This document shows, piece after piece, positions 1 through 6,350 of a DNA stretch of 9,150 nucleotides; the first letter of the stretch is position 1, and every line of letters starts with the position of its first letter. The DNA lies in assembly GCA_026391235.1 (NCBI GenBank), contig JAPLDV010000593.1, forward strand, positions 1 to 9,150, in the 5' to 3' direction. The notes beneath the pieces are model-generated. The model ran no database searches, was not told where the DNA came from, and saw only the letters and a list, made by a program, of their open reading frames with translations. The translations under genes were made by a program, and so were the position numbers. This DNA is from Bacteroidia bacterium. GTDB taxonomy: Bacteria > Bacteroidota > Bacteroidia > Bacteroidales > UBA12481.

Positions 1-17
1 CATAGCCCGCTATAACT

Positions 18-1445
18 TCAGAATATCCTTTTCAGCAGCCTTACCGCTGATTCCACCAGTTTCTCTCCGGCTCCGATATCGTAGGAAGATGTTCCCGGAG
101 TGGTTTCATATCCTGTAATCATTGGGGTAAACCCTTTAGGCCCTTGTGTATAGGAAACGGCTGTCGGGAAATAATTCCGGTCGTCATTGGAAAGCCCCAT
201 CACAATGGTATTCCGGAAAGGTGAACGGGCCTTGATATCCATGCCGAATTCGCAAAATGGTTCACCCGGTAATCCTGCAAAAGCAACATCGCCGATTCGC
301 ACTACCATGACCTCCAGGCTGTCGACCTGATTCTGGCTTTCATACATTTTGATCCATTCAACGGCATATTCGGCATCGGGAATGCCATCGGCCTGCAAAG
401 GAGGTATGCCTTCCTTCTCCACTTTTTTCATCACCCCTTTTGCCCAGGCCAGCTGCTCAGCGGTTATGGTCATTCTTTTAAGGGGAACCATTTCTTTGGA
501 AACCGAAACGATATTGCCCGATACCACCTGCTCGTTTCTGATGGCTTCCATGGCACTCACTCCCAGGATATATCCAATCCGCTGGCATTCCTGGTAAGTA
601 TCGGGGAATCCAACCCGGTAATCCACCTGCGTTACATTTCCACAGGGTGCGTTGAAGAACATCGGAATATAATCCTTGCCCTTGACCTTTCGCAGCGATT
701 CAGCCAGATACCCGGGATAATCAGCGGAATAGAGCCAGTTATTACCCGTCAGGGTAGTGGCATGACAACCGAAGTTGACGATTACCCCTGTGGCCACGCC
801 CTCCTGCTTAACCGACAGTGTTATCACTTCTGGATCAATCGGTCCCCAGGGTTCAATTACAAAACCAGGTTCAAATTTCTCCCAGCACATGTGAGTAGTT
901 CCATCAATGCATCTCAGCCTGCGATTGTGGGAAATTCGGTCTTCCCTTGCCCTCCCGGCAGCGAGAATCGTCGGTTTGAGTCGTTGATTGGCCAATACAG
1001 CCGCCTGGGCTGCTTTCGCCAGGTATTCCTTTGCGTGGGGCGCATCCGGATTGGATACGGGTCCGCTGTGCGTATGGGTTGGCGTAATAAGTATGTTCTC
1101 AGCCCTGATATCCGTTTTTGAGGCAATACAGGCTCTCATAAATTCGACCGGCTCCTTCTTGATGGAACAGATGTCAACCGAAACTATTGCAGCCTTGACT
1201 CCGTTAGTTCCAACAGCCACTATAGCACGGGCATAAAGCGAATCATGAACACCCCTTGAAGCATAATCATTGCCCCGGTAATTGCCTTCCAGTGCCATGC
1301 CTGCTTCCGGGGTATAATTAACCTCTGCAATACCAACCATCAGTGGTGATTTATCATTTGGACCGGTCGAAGGTGAACAGGAAGGCAAAAATACTTGTGC
1401 AATCACAAAGCTAAAACCTAATAAATTGAATATGATCTTTTGCAT
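18..1445 (-). CDS. Neutral/alkaline ceramidase-like lipoprotein hydrolase
   Basis: The 475-residue product has a hydrophobic N-terminal signal ending in a lipobox-like LPSC (Cys23), so it is probably a lipoprotein. It resembles the N-terminal catalytic domain of neutral (non-lysosomal) ceramidases, zinc amidases that split ceramide into sphingosine and fatty acid. Visible family signatures are GIAEVNYTP (38-46), the zinc-type histidine motif THTHSGP (His124, His126) and NFGCHAT (His228). The classical nucleophile motif GDxSPN is replaced by CGNVTQ (268-273), so true ceramidase activity is doubtful; a related amidase or esterase is possible. It is much shorter than complete ceramidases (roughly 650-750 residues) and lacks their C-terminal domain. 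It is divergent from the AraC gene and shares a promoter box with the oxidoreductase at 2572. The ATG lies about 30 bases behind a perfect -7 element. The family call is solid; the substrate is unknown. Confidence 0.85.
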   Translation of the reverse strand: MQKIIFNLLGFSFVIAQVFLPSCSPSTGPNDKSPLMVGIAEVNYTPEAGMALEGNYRGNDYASRGVHDSLYARAIVAVGTNGVKAAIVSVDICSIKKEPVEFMRACIASKTDIRAENILITPTHTHSGPVSNPDAPHAKEYLAKAAQAAVLANQRLKPTILAAGRAREDRISHNRRLRCIDGTTHMCWEKFEPGFVIEPWGPIDPEVITLSVKQEGVATGVIVNFGCHATTLTGNNWLYSADYPGYLAESLRKVKGKDYIPMFFNAPCGNVTQVDYRVGFPDTYQECQRIGYILGVSAMEAIRNEQVVSGNIVSVSKEMVPLKRMTITAEQLAWAKGVMKKVEKEGIPPLQADGIPDAEYAVEWIKMYESQNQVDSLEVMVVRIGDVAFAGLPGEPFCEFGMDIKARSPFRNTIVMGLSNDDRNYFPTAVSYTQGPKGFTPMITGYETTPGTSSYDIGAGEKLVESAVRLLKRIF

Positions 1446-1473
1446 ATCGGTAGAATTATGGAACCATCCGATT

Positions 1474-1481
1474 CAAAAGTA
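1474..1481 (-). promoter_or_regulatory. -7 promoter element of the ceramidase-like gene
   Basis: Read on the minus strand this is TACTTTTG, a perfect match to the Bacteroidota -7 consensus TAnnTTTG. It ends 28 bases before the ATG at 1445, which implies a 5' leader of about 20 bases. No good -33 TTG is seen at the usual distance; that position is occupied by the 12-mer box at 1501-1512, as expected for an activator-dependent promoter. Confidence 0.6.
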
Positions 1482-1490
1482 ATGGATCAG

Positions 1491-1521
1491 ATTTCAATAA
1501 AGTAGTACTTTTCATTGAAAT
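1491..1521. repeat. Nested inverted repeat in the divergent promoter region
   Basis: ATTTCAAT (1491-1498) and ATTGAAAT (1514-1521) form a perfect 8-bp inverted repeat. Between them lies a second palindrome, AAAGTAGTACTTT (1499-1511), with nearly the same centre. The whole block sits between the divergent starts of the ceramidase-like and AraC genes, and it contains the 12-mer shared with the oxidoreductase promoter. There is no T-run, so a protein-binding site is more likely than a terminator. Confidence 0.6.
1501..1512 (-). promoter_or_regulatory. Candidate AraC operator, copy 1
   Basis: On the minus strand this reads AAAAGTACTACT. The identical 12-mer occurs at 2512-2523 on the plus strand. 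Both copies point toward the gene they precede, and both end exactly 19 bases before the -7 element. The site covers the -33 position, where an AraC-family activator would contact polymerase. Assignment to the AraC protein at 1605 is inferred from proximity. Confidence 0.55.
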
Positions 1522-1568
1522 TATGGTAATAACATATTGATTTCATCGGTATTCCTGCTCCTAAGTAT

Positions 1569-1576
1569 TATATTTG
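1569..1576 (+). promoter_or_regulatory. -7 promoter element of the AraC gene
   Basis: TATATTTG matches TAnnTTTG perfectly and ends 28 bases before the ATG at 1605, giving a leader of about 20 bases. No copy of the AAAAGTACTACT box stands at the -33 position here. The regulator therefore seems not to be controlled in the same way as its presumed targets, although the box at 1501-1512 lies about 57 bases upstream. Confidence 0.55.
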
Positions 1577-1604
1577 TACAATTCCAAACAAAAATACGAC
1601 TGAT

Positions 1605-2492
1605 ATGAAGCTGGAAAACATACGGTTGTTGCAAGAACCTGGCAAGTCGTTCATTGTTTACCATGAAACTAATCCATTTTCGCCGTGGCACCACCATCCT
1701 GAATTTGAACTCGTGCTGATCACAAAAGGCAAAGGGAAAAGAATGGTTGGTGACCACATCGACCGGTTTGATGAAAATGATCTCGTACTGGTCGGTTCCT
1801 TTCTTCCGCATGAATGGCTTTGCGATCGGGAATTTTTCGACCATCCTGAGGGATTTCAGGGAGAAGGAATTGTATATCAGTTCCTTCAGGATTTTCTTGG
1901 CACCCATTTTTTTGAAGTTCCGGAGAATAAAAACCTAAGGCGTCTTCTTGATGAATCTTCCCGCGGACTGAAATTCCATGGAAAGACTAAAGCCAGGATC
2001 ATCTCTTTGATGCTAAGCAACTACAAATTAGATGGTACGAACAGATTATACTCTCTGTTCTCCATATTCAAAATTTTAAATCGGACCCGTGAATATACCT
2101 TGTTGTCGAGTCCGGGATTTATGGAACCATTTCATTTAGAGGGAAATGAACAGATGCAAAAGGCTTTGGAATATCTTCTTCAGAATTTCCACAGAGGGGT
2201 ATCAATGAAAGAAATGATTCGGGTGACCAATATGTCCAATACAGCCTTTAGCATGGCGTTTAAGAAAAGCTACCGGATGACTTTCAAGGAGTATTTGCTG
2301 AATATCAGGATTGGGTATGCCTGTAAATTACTGACCGATGCATCCCTTAATATTTCCCAGATTGCATATAACTGTGGATTTGAAAACATCTCTAATTTCA
2401 ACCGGCAATTCAAAAAGCTGAAAGGGACTACCCCTTCACAATTTCTGCATCAGGCCAATTCCGACCAATCCAATTCAGGAATATCCGTTTAA
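1605..2492 (+). CDS. AraC-family transcriptional regulator with cupin sensor domain
   Basis: This is a 295-residue cytoplasmic one-component regulator. The N-terminal half is a cupin-type ligand-binding domain with the histidine-rich strand WHHHPEFEL (28-36) followed by a glycine-rich turn (KGKGKRMVGD), typical of sugar-sensing AraC proteins. The C-terminal third is the double helix-turn-helix DNA-binding domain: first HTH about 197-230, second about 248-275, with the family signature IAYNCGFENISNFNRQFKK (253-271) and the closing GTTPSQF. Length is normal for the family. It lies between two genes whose promoters share an identical 12-mer, so it is probably the local activator of the ceramidase-like gene and of the oxidoreductase/GH27 unit. 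The inducer cannot be read from the sequence; a galactoside or other sugar fits the context. The ATG start fits the -7 element upstream. Confidence 0.93.
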   Translation: MKLENIRLLQEPGKSFIVYHETNPFSPWHHHPEFELVLITKGKGKRMVGDHIDRFDENDLVLVGSFLPHEWLCDREFFDHPEGFQGEGIVYQFLQDFLGTHFFEVPENKNLRRLLDESSRGLKFHGKTKARIISLMLSNYKLDGTNRLYSLFSIFKILNRTREYTLLSSPGFMEPFHLEGNEQMQKALEYLLQNFHRGVSMKEMIRVTNMSNTAFSMAFKKSYRMTFKEYLLNIRIGYACKLLTDASLNISQIAYNCGFENISNFNRQFKKLKGTTPSQFLHQANSDQSNSGISV

Positions 2493-2511
2493 AAACATCA
2501 CAATTGCGGGC

Positions 2512-2523
2512 AAAAGTACTACT
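2512..2523 (+). promoter_or_regulatory. Candidate AraC operator, copy 2
   Basis: AAAAGTACTACT is identical to the minus-strand reading of 1501-1512. It ends 19 bases before the -7-like TAATTTTA at 2543 and 48 bases before the oxidoreductase ATG. The surrounding dyad of copy 1 is only partly kept here (AAGTACTACTG, one mismatch to a palindrome). So the common element is the 12-mer itself rather than the outer arms. Confidence 0.55.
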
Positions 2524-2542
2524 GATCCTGTTGGTGTCAATG

Positions 2543-2550
2543 TAATTTTA
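2543..2550 (+). promoter_or_regulatory. -7-like promoter element of the oxidoreductase gene
   Basis: TAATTTTA matches TAnnTTTG at all but the last fixed position. Its position is supported less by its own match than by its exact 19-base spacing from the shared 12-mer box, identical to the ceramidase-like promoter. The leader to the ATG at 2572 would be about 15 bases. Confidence 0.45.
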
Positions 2551-2571
2551 TTGGCAAAATAAAACCAGACC

Positions 2572-3987
2572 ATGGAAAAACAGATGAATCGCAGGGCATT
2601 CCTTGGAACAACCGGAACATTCACGGCAGGAGCCCTTTTGGCCAAGGGACTTCCAACATTGGGAAATTCAGCAACAACTGAAAAAAAACGGCTCGCTATC
2701 GTAGGAACCGGAATCCGGGGTATTGGTTTTTGGGGGAAGCCGGTACAGGATGAGTATAATGATATCATTGAATTTGTCGGATTTTGCGATATTAATCCCG
2801 GGCGGGTTGAACTGGCCAGAAAAACCATTGGTGTTAATTGCCCGTCCTTTACCAATTTCGATGAGATGCTTGAGAAAACCAGGCCAGATATGGTGATTGT
2901 AACAACGATAGATGCAACTCATAATATTTTCATAGTAAAGGCGCTGGAATTTGGGTGCGATGTCCTCACCGAAAAGCCCATGACAACCGATGAAGTAAAA
3001 TGCCAGGCGATTCTCGATGCTGAACGGAAATCAGGCAAAAAACTCATCGTGGGTTTCAATTACCGCCACGGGACACATTTTACTGCCATCAAGGAAATTC
3101 TCGCAAAGGAGCGTGTTGGGAAAATCACATCGGTAGATTTTCACTGGTATCTGAACACCTATCACGGAGCTGATTATTTTCGCCGCTGGCATGGGCAGCT
3201 TTCCAAAAGCGGTTCCTTGCTTGTGCATAAAGCCACCCATCATTTCGACCTGCTCAACTGGTGGATCGACAGCGATCCCGTTGAAGTATATGCTTATGGT
3301 GCGTTGGAACACTACGGAAAGAATCACCCTTTCAGGGGAGCAAACTGCCGGCTTTGCGCTTACACCAGGAGCTGCAAGTTCTTCTTTGACATCACCAGGG
3401 ATAAGAATATGATGGAGTTATACGTAGCCAATGAAAAGTATGACGGTTACATCCGGGATAATTGTTTATGGCGTGATAATATTGATATTTTCGACAAGAT
3501 GGCCGTTCAGATCAAGTATGCCAACAATGTCCAGGTTAGTTACTCTCTGACGACTTATTCCCCTTTTGAAGGACTGACAATTGCCTTTAATGGTATGAAC
3601 GGAAGGATCGACTCCTGGCAGGATTTGCCATGGCGCACTCAGGAAATTGCCGATCAGGCCCAAAAGCATGCCCGGGAAATGAGCCAGTCGAAGAACGAAG
3701 TTTCCAACGAATTCAATGAGATCATGGTCAGCGATAATTTCGGTGAAACCGAAAGGATAAAGGTACCCTTGGTGGTTGCCGGTCATGGCGGCGGAGATTC
3801 GAGATTGCAGGACCGGATCTTCCGGGATCCCGGGGCACCTGATCCACTCCGGCACATGGCCGGGAGCCGCGATGGTGCAATGTCTGCCTTATTGGGAATC
3901 GCAGCCCGGAAATCCATTCTTGAAGGCCCGGTAATTCGGATTGAAGAGCTTACCGATCTCAAACCGCATCCTACAAGGGGGCTATAA
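2572..3987 (+). CDS. Gfo/Idh/MocA family oxidoreductase with Tat signal
   Basis: The 471-residue product starts with a twin-arginine signal (MNRRAFLG, Arg7-Arg8, then a hydrophobic stretch to about residue 27), so it is probably exported folded with its nucleotide cofactor. The Rossmann domain shows the dinucleotide-binding motif VGTGIRG (44-50), FCDINPGR (71-78) and the family's catalytic EKP (134-136), followed by GFNYRH (161-166) and HKATHHFD (199-206) in the substrate domain. A CX2CX5C cluster (Cys259, Cys262, Cys268) lies in the C-terminal domain. Members oxidise, reduce or epimerise sugars, and some related proteins (GH109) use NAD for glycoside cleavage; nothing here proves GH109. It lies 79 bases behind the AraC gene with its own box and promoter, and 42 bases ahead of the GH27 gene, probably as one operon. 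ATG at 2584 is an alternative start that keeps the signal. Confidence 0.9.
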   Translation: MEKQMNRRAFLGTTGTFTAGALLAKGLPTLGNSATTEKKRLAIVGTGIRGIGFWGKPVQDEYNDIIEFVGFCDINPGRVELARKTIGVNCPSFTNFDEMLEKTRPDMVIVTTIDATHNIFIVKALEFGCDVLTEKPMTTDEVKCQAILDAERKSGKKLIVGFNYRHGTHFTAIKEILAKERVGKITSVDFHWYLNTYHGADYFRRWHGQLSKSGSLLVHKATHHFDLLNWWIDSDPVEVYAYGALEHYGKNHPFRGANCRLCAYTRSCKFFFDITRDKNMMELYVANEKYDGYIRDNCLWRDNIDIFDKMAVQIKYANNVQVSYSLTTYSPFEGLTIAFNGMNGRIDSWQDLPWRTQEIADQAQKHAREMSQSKNEVSNEFNEIMVSDNFGETERIKVPLVVAGHGGGDSRLQDRIFRDPGAPDPLRHMAGSRDGAMSALLGIAARKSILEGPVIRIEELTDLKPHPTRGL

Positions 3988-4029
3988 AAATTAATTTATT
4001 ATTCAGTAGCCTATTAGAATGGTTAGCGT

Positions 4030-5425
4030 ATGAAATTAAAACTCATCCCAATCCTGATAATTGTCTGTTGCCTTGCCACTTGTGAAAGTGGACCCGTGAA
4101 AACGAAGTCAATCGCTGAGGATATTCCCCCGCTCGACAGATCGCTGACCCAAAAGCCCCCTATGGGCTGGAACTCCTGGGACTGCCTGGGATGGGGAGCC
4201 ACCGAGGCGGAGGTAAAGGCTTCAGCCGACTATATGGCCAAAAACCTGAAAGGCCTGGGTTACGAATATATTGTCATCGACATGCTCTGGTACGGTGACT
4301 CAGCAGCATCTGATTTCGAGGCTTTGTTCATGAAACCATTCCCGTCAGGCCAAATTATTCCATCGATCAGTTCGGACGCCTGCTCACGATCCGGTAAAGT
4401 TTCCATCGTCAGTCAATGGAAAAGGATTCAAACCACTTGCCGATTACATCCACGGCCTTGGTTTGAAATTCGGTGTCCACCTGCTGCGGGGCATTCCATG
4501 GCAGGCAGTTGAGCAAAACATGACCATCAAAGGAACTTCAGTTGCAGCCTCTACGATTGCACAGCCTGACAAAGGCTGTGAGTGGTATGACGGGTTTTAT
4601 GGGATCGACATGACGAAGCCCGGTGCACAGGAATACTACAATTCCGTTTTTAAATTGCTTGCTGAATGGGGTGTTGATTTTGTTAAGGCCGATGACATGA
4701 ATGATCCGGATATCGAGGGCATGAGCAGGGCCATGCGTTTATCCGGCCGACTGATGATATTGAGCGTGGTGCCCAATGGTGACAACTGGGAATTAATAAG
4801 GGAAAATACACATATGGCCCGAACCGGTTCCGATTTCTGGGATGTCTGGCAGATGGTCAAGGTGGGTTTTCCTGATGCAGCAAGGGCGGTACGGGAAGCA
4901 GGACCCGGATTCTGGCCCGACCTGGACATGCTTCCGATTAGCAAGCTCGGACTGAAAATTTCTTATAAGGGTCCGGATCCGAGAATTTCGAATTTTACCT
5001 TTGACGAGTTGCACAGCTTACTGTCACTATGGTACATATCCCGCATGCCGTTAATGATCGGAGGTTATCTTCCGGAAACCGATCCTGCAACACTGGAACT
5101 GCTCACCAACCAGGAAGCACTGGCAGTTAACCGGACGGGGATCAATCCCCGGCAGATTAAATTCAAAAATGCCATCATTATCTGGGCGGCAGATATTCCT
5201 GATTCATCTCAAAAGTATCTTGCTTTCTTCAACCAATGGGAATCCAAAGTGCCTGTGAACATCAAAGTCAGGTTTGACCAACTGGGTTTGAACTCCGGTG
5301 TTGAATACCACGTCCTTGATTTGTGGGCCAAAAAATATCTGGGCAGTTTTAGTGATGAGTTTTCATCCGCTATCCCTGCACATGGAGCCGGATTGTATAA
5401 GATATCGGAAAAGTTGGACAAGTAA
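4030..5425 (+). pseudogene. GH27 alpha-galactosidase-like lipoprotein, broken by two frameshifts
   Basis: GH27 enzymes cleave terminal alpha-galactosides, or alpha-N-acetylgalactosaminides and related sugars, with retention. The start gives a signal with LATC (Cys18), suggesting a lipoprotein, then PPMGWNSWDCLGW (43-55) and YIVIDMLWY, both GH27 signatures. The frame then breaks twice. Near 4318-4322 one base (a G) appears lost; the next frame reads GFVHETIPVRPN and later DQFGRLL. Near 4387 a second base is lost; the third frame then reads DPVKFPSSVNGKGF and stays open to TAA at 5425. The reconstructed protein is about 465 residues, normal for the family. The catalytic nucleophile is in VDFVKAD (Asp codon 4691-4693) and the acid/base in ARTGSDFWD (codon 4832-4834); both are intact. 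ATG at 4463 is internal, not a real start. Either a young pseudogene or sequencing error. It probably shares the oxidoreductase's transcript. Confidence 0.85.
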
Positions 5426-5577
5426 GAAACCTGGCTCTTATCAATCAAATGGCTTCAGATACAGATATGCCGATTTCCATGGATCTTTTTTGGTATAAGT
5501 TGATAGTCTGACGATCCAAGAATCAGAGGAATCTTAGCTTTCCCTGGAAATGAAAGTCGTTTTAATGGGATACCTGC

Positions 5578-5685
5578 TTATATTTTCCTTATATCCTGCG
5601 AGTTGAACATTTTAGCTAACCGATCCAACATTTTCAGATCCTCCTCGAGGTGGTTCGACAATTCTCCCCTTGTCTCCACGAAGTG
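5578..5685 (-). pseudogene. C-terminal remnant of an unidentified helical protein
   Basis: On the minus strand, 35 codons end at a TAA (5580-5578) and read like a genuine protein tail: it begins HFVETRGELSN and continues as a charged amphipathic helix with LEEDLKMLDRLAKM before ending SQDIRKI. Upstream, the frame runs into the GT/AC-rich tandem repeat, where composition becomes repetitive, and no ATG start is present; a GTG at 5679-5677 is the only early candidate. I do not recognise the family. It may be the leftover end of a gene removed by rearrangement, or a chance open frame. Confidence 0.3.
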
Positions 5686-5720
5686 GGTGTGATGTGTGGG
5701 TGTGAATTGTGAGTGTGGAG
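5682..5720. repeat. Degenerate 13-bp tandem repeat, three copies
   Basis: Units AGTGGGTGTGATG (5682-5694), TGTGGGTGTGAAT (5695-5707) and TGTGAGTGTGGAG (5708-5720) follow each other without gaps. Each matches its neighbour at 10 of 13 positions, and a weaker fourth unit may follow. The strand is strongly GT-rich. It lies at the 5' edge of the minus-strand remnant and ahead of the hairpin at 5742. Confidence 0.5.
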
Positions 5721-5741
5721 TGCAGTGGATGAAAATTTAAG

Positions 5742-5772
5742 ACCAGGCCTTTGAAAGAAGGGCTGGTTTTTT
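5742..5772 (+). terminator. Rho-independent terminator-like hairpin
   Basis: ACCAGGCC (5742-5749) pairs with GGGCTGGT (5760-5767) around a 10-base loop, with one internal G-G mismatch. A run of six T (5767-5772) follows. It would end transcripts coming from the oxidoreductase/GH27 unit, although it is over 300 bases beyond the GH27 stop. The A/T-rich flank on the other side could make it partly bidirectional. Confidence 0.5.
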
Positions 5773-5843
5773 CGTTTGCCAGGATTTTACCAAGGTTCCG
5801 GCAGTTAAACGGTTTATCAGTTCAATTTTTATTATTTTGTAAA

Positions 5844-6227
5844 ATGGAACCGGATAAGACTAATACGGAGTGATACTTTCAAGCTGATTATGATTTGGAG
5901 GTTGCCGAGGATATTTTCAAGTCGGGACGATATGTTTATTGTATTTTTATGGGCCACCTCAGTCTGGAAAAGGGTTTGAAGGGACTATTCAATAAAAGAA
6001 CCGGCGAGTACCCACCAAAATCCCACAGCCTCATTTACTTTGTAGAAAGGATCGGGCTGGTTTTAGCCGAAAGCGATCAGGAATTTTTATTTGCCCTGAA
6101 CAAAATTTCAGTTCCCACACGTTACCCGGAGAACCTAAAGGATTTGATCAAGGAATTTAACCAGGTCGATACGGAAAATATTCTCAATACATCAAGAAAG
6201 ACATTACAATGGATCAAGCAGCAGTAA
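5844..6227 (+). pseudogene. HEPN-domain protein (HepT-like) with premature stop
   Basis: The frame from TTG 5895 to TAA 6227 encodes a HEPN domain: LEVAEDIFKSGRYVYCIFMGH, then LSLEKGLKGLF, PPKSHSLIYF and VPTRYPENLKDLIKEFN. These match the PF05168-type pattern in which a GRY..Y..FM.H..LEK helix is followed by PP..H.L and a RYP motif. HEPN proteins of this type pair with MNT nucleotidyltransferases as toxin-antitoxin or abortive-infection modules and act on RNA. Codons upstream continue the family's usual N-terminus in frame (YFQADYD before LEVAED) back to ATG 5844 (MEPDKTNTE). A single TGA at 5871-5873 interrupts where TGG (Trp) would fit. Intact length would be 127 residues, normal for the family. 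Without the nonsense change it would be a full gene; as it stands it is broken, or restarts weakly at TTG 5895. The next frame overlaps its end by 19 bases. Confidence 0.7.
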
Positions 6228-6350
6228 ATACAATCATCATGTTTCTTGAATCCTGTCTGAAAGAGGAAGGTCCACCATTTGGAAGTGTTCTCGATGGATC
6301 TTTTTGCAGTAACTGGCAGAGAGCTCAATATGCCGACTTCTGATATTACC
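6209..6350 (+). pseudogene. MNT nucleotidyltransferase (MntA-like) fragment
   Basis: ATG 6209 overlaps the HEPN end by 19 bases, as in linked HEPN/MNT pairs. The first frame reads MDQAAVNTIIMFLESCLKEEG, then, through a degraded stretch, VLDGSF, where the family has the strand ending VLFGSF. After the T-run at 6301-6305 (one T too many) the next frame reads AVTGRELNMPTSDI, giving the nucleotidyltransferase signature GS...SD. The second Asp of the DxD pair is lost, and the gene ends at the 3' end of the opposing gene at 6351. The intact protein would run on well beyond this point, so it is truncated as well as frameshifted. MNT enzymes modify (for example AMPylate) and neutralise the HEPN toxin; this copy cannot be functional as written. 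The call depends on motif matching across two frames. Confidence 0.55.

Larger units (their letters stand above)
5426..5843. other. Decayed intergenic stretch
   Basis: I see no intact gene in these 418 bases. The stretch holds a short minus-strand coding remnant (5578-5685), a degenerate 13-bp tandem repeat (5682-5720) and a terminator-like hairpin (5742-5772), listed separately. A tiny open frame on the plus strand starting with ATGAAAGTC near 5548 looks like a signal peptide but stops after 18 codons. The first 130 bases hold nothing I can recognise. Confidence 0.6.

Noticed and set aside
762..1121. Plus-strand open frame of 119 codons
   Set aside because: It lies antisense inside the ceramidase-like gene, has no recognisable motif and is a shadow of that gene.
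2572..3987. Calling the oxidoreductase a GH109 alpha-N-acetylgalactosaminidase
   Set aside because: Tat signal and Rossmann fold fit, but the GH109-specific residues cannot be confirmed by eye and the sequence differs from the typical members I recall.
4315..4400. Programmed ribosomal frameshifting in the GH27 gene
   Set aside because: Two separate shifts in one direction 67 bases apart, with no heptameric slippery sequence or obvious stimulatory structure, fit deletions better.
4463..5425. A separate glycosidase gene starting at ATG 4463
   Set aside because: This ATG falls in the middle of the GH27 barrel (GLKFGVH); the frame carries family sequence upstream of it, so it is the second part of a broken gene.
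5548..5604. Small signal-peptide-like frame MKVVLMGYLLIFSLYPAS
   Set aside because: It stops after 18 codons, has no promoter element, and no downstream frame continues it convincingly.
5682..5720. CRISPR array
   Set aside because: The 13-bp units are contiguous and degenerate, with no spacers.
5871..5873. TGA read as selenocysteine or tryptophan in the HEPN gene
   Set aside because: No selenocysteine insertion hairpin is evident, HEPN proteins do not use selenocysteine, and TGA acts as a stop elsewhere in the window.
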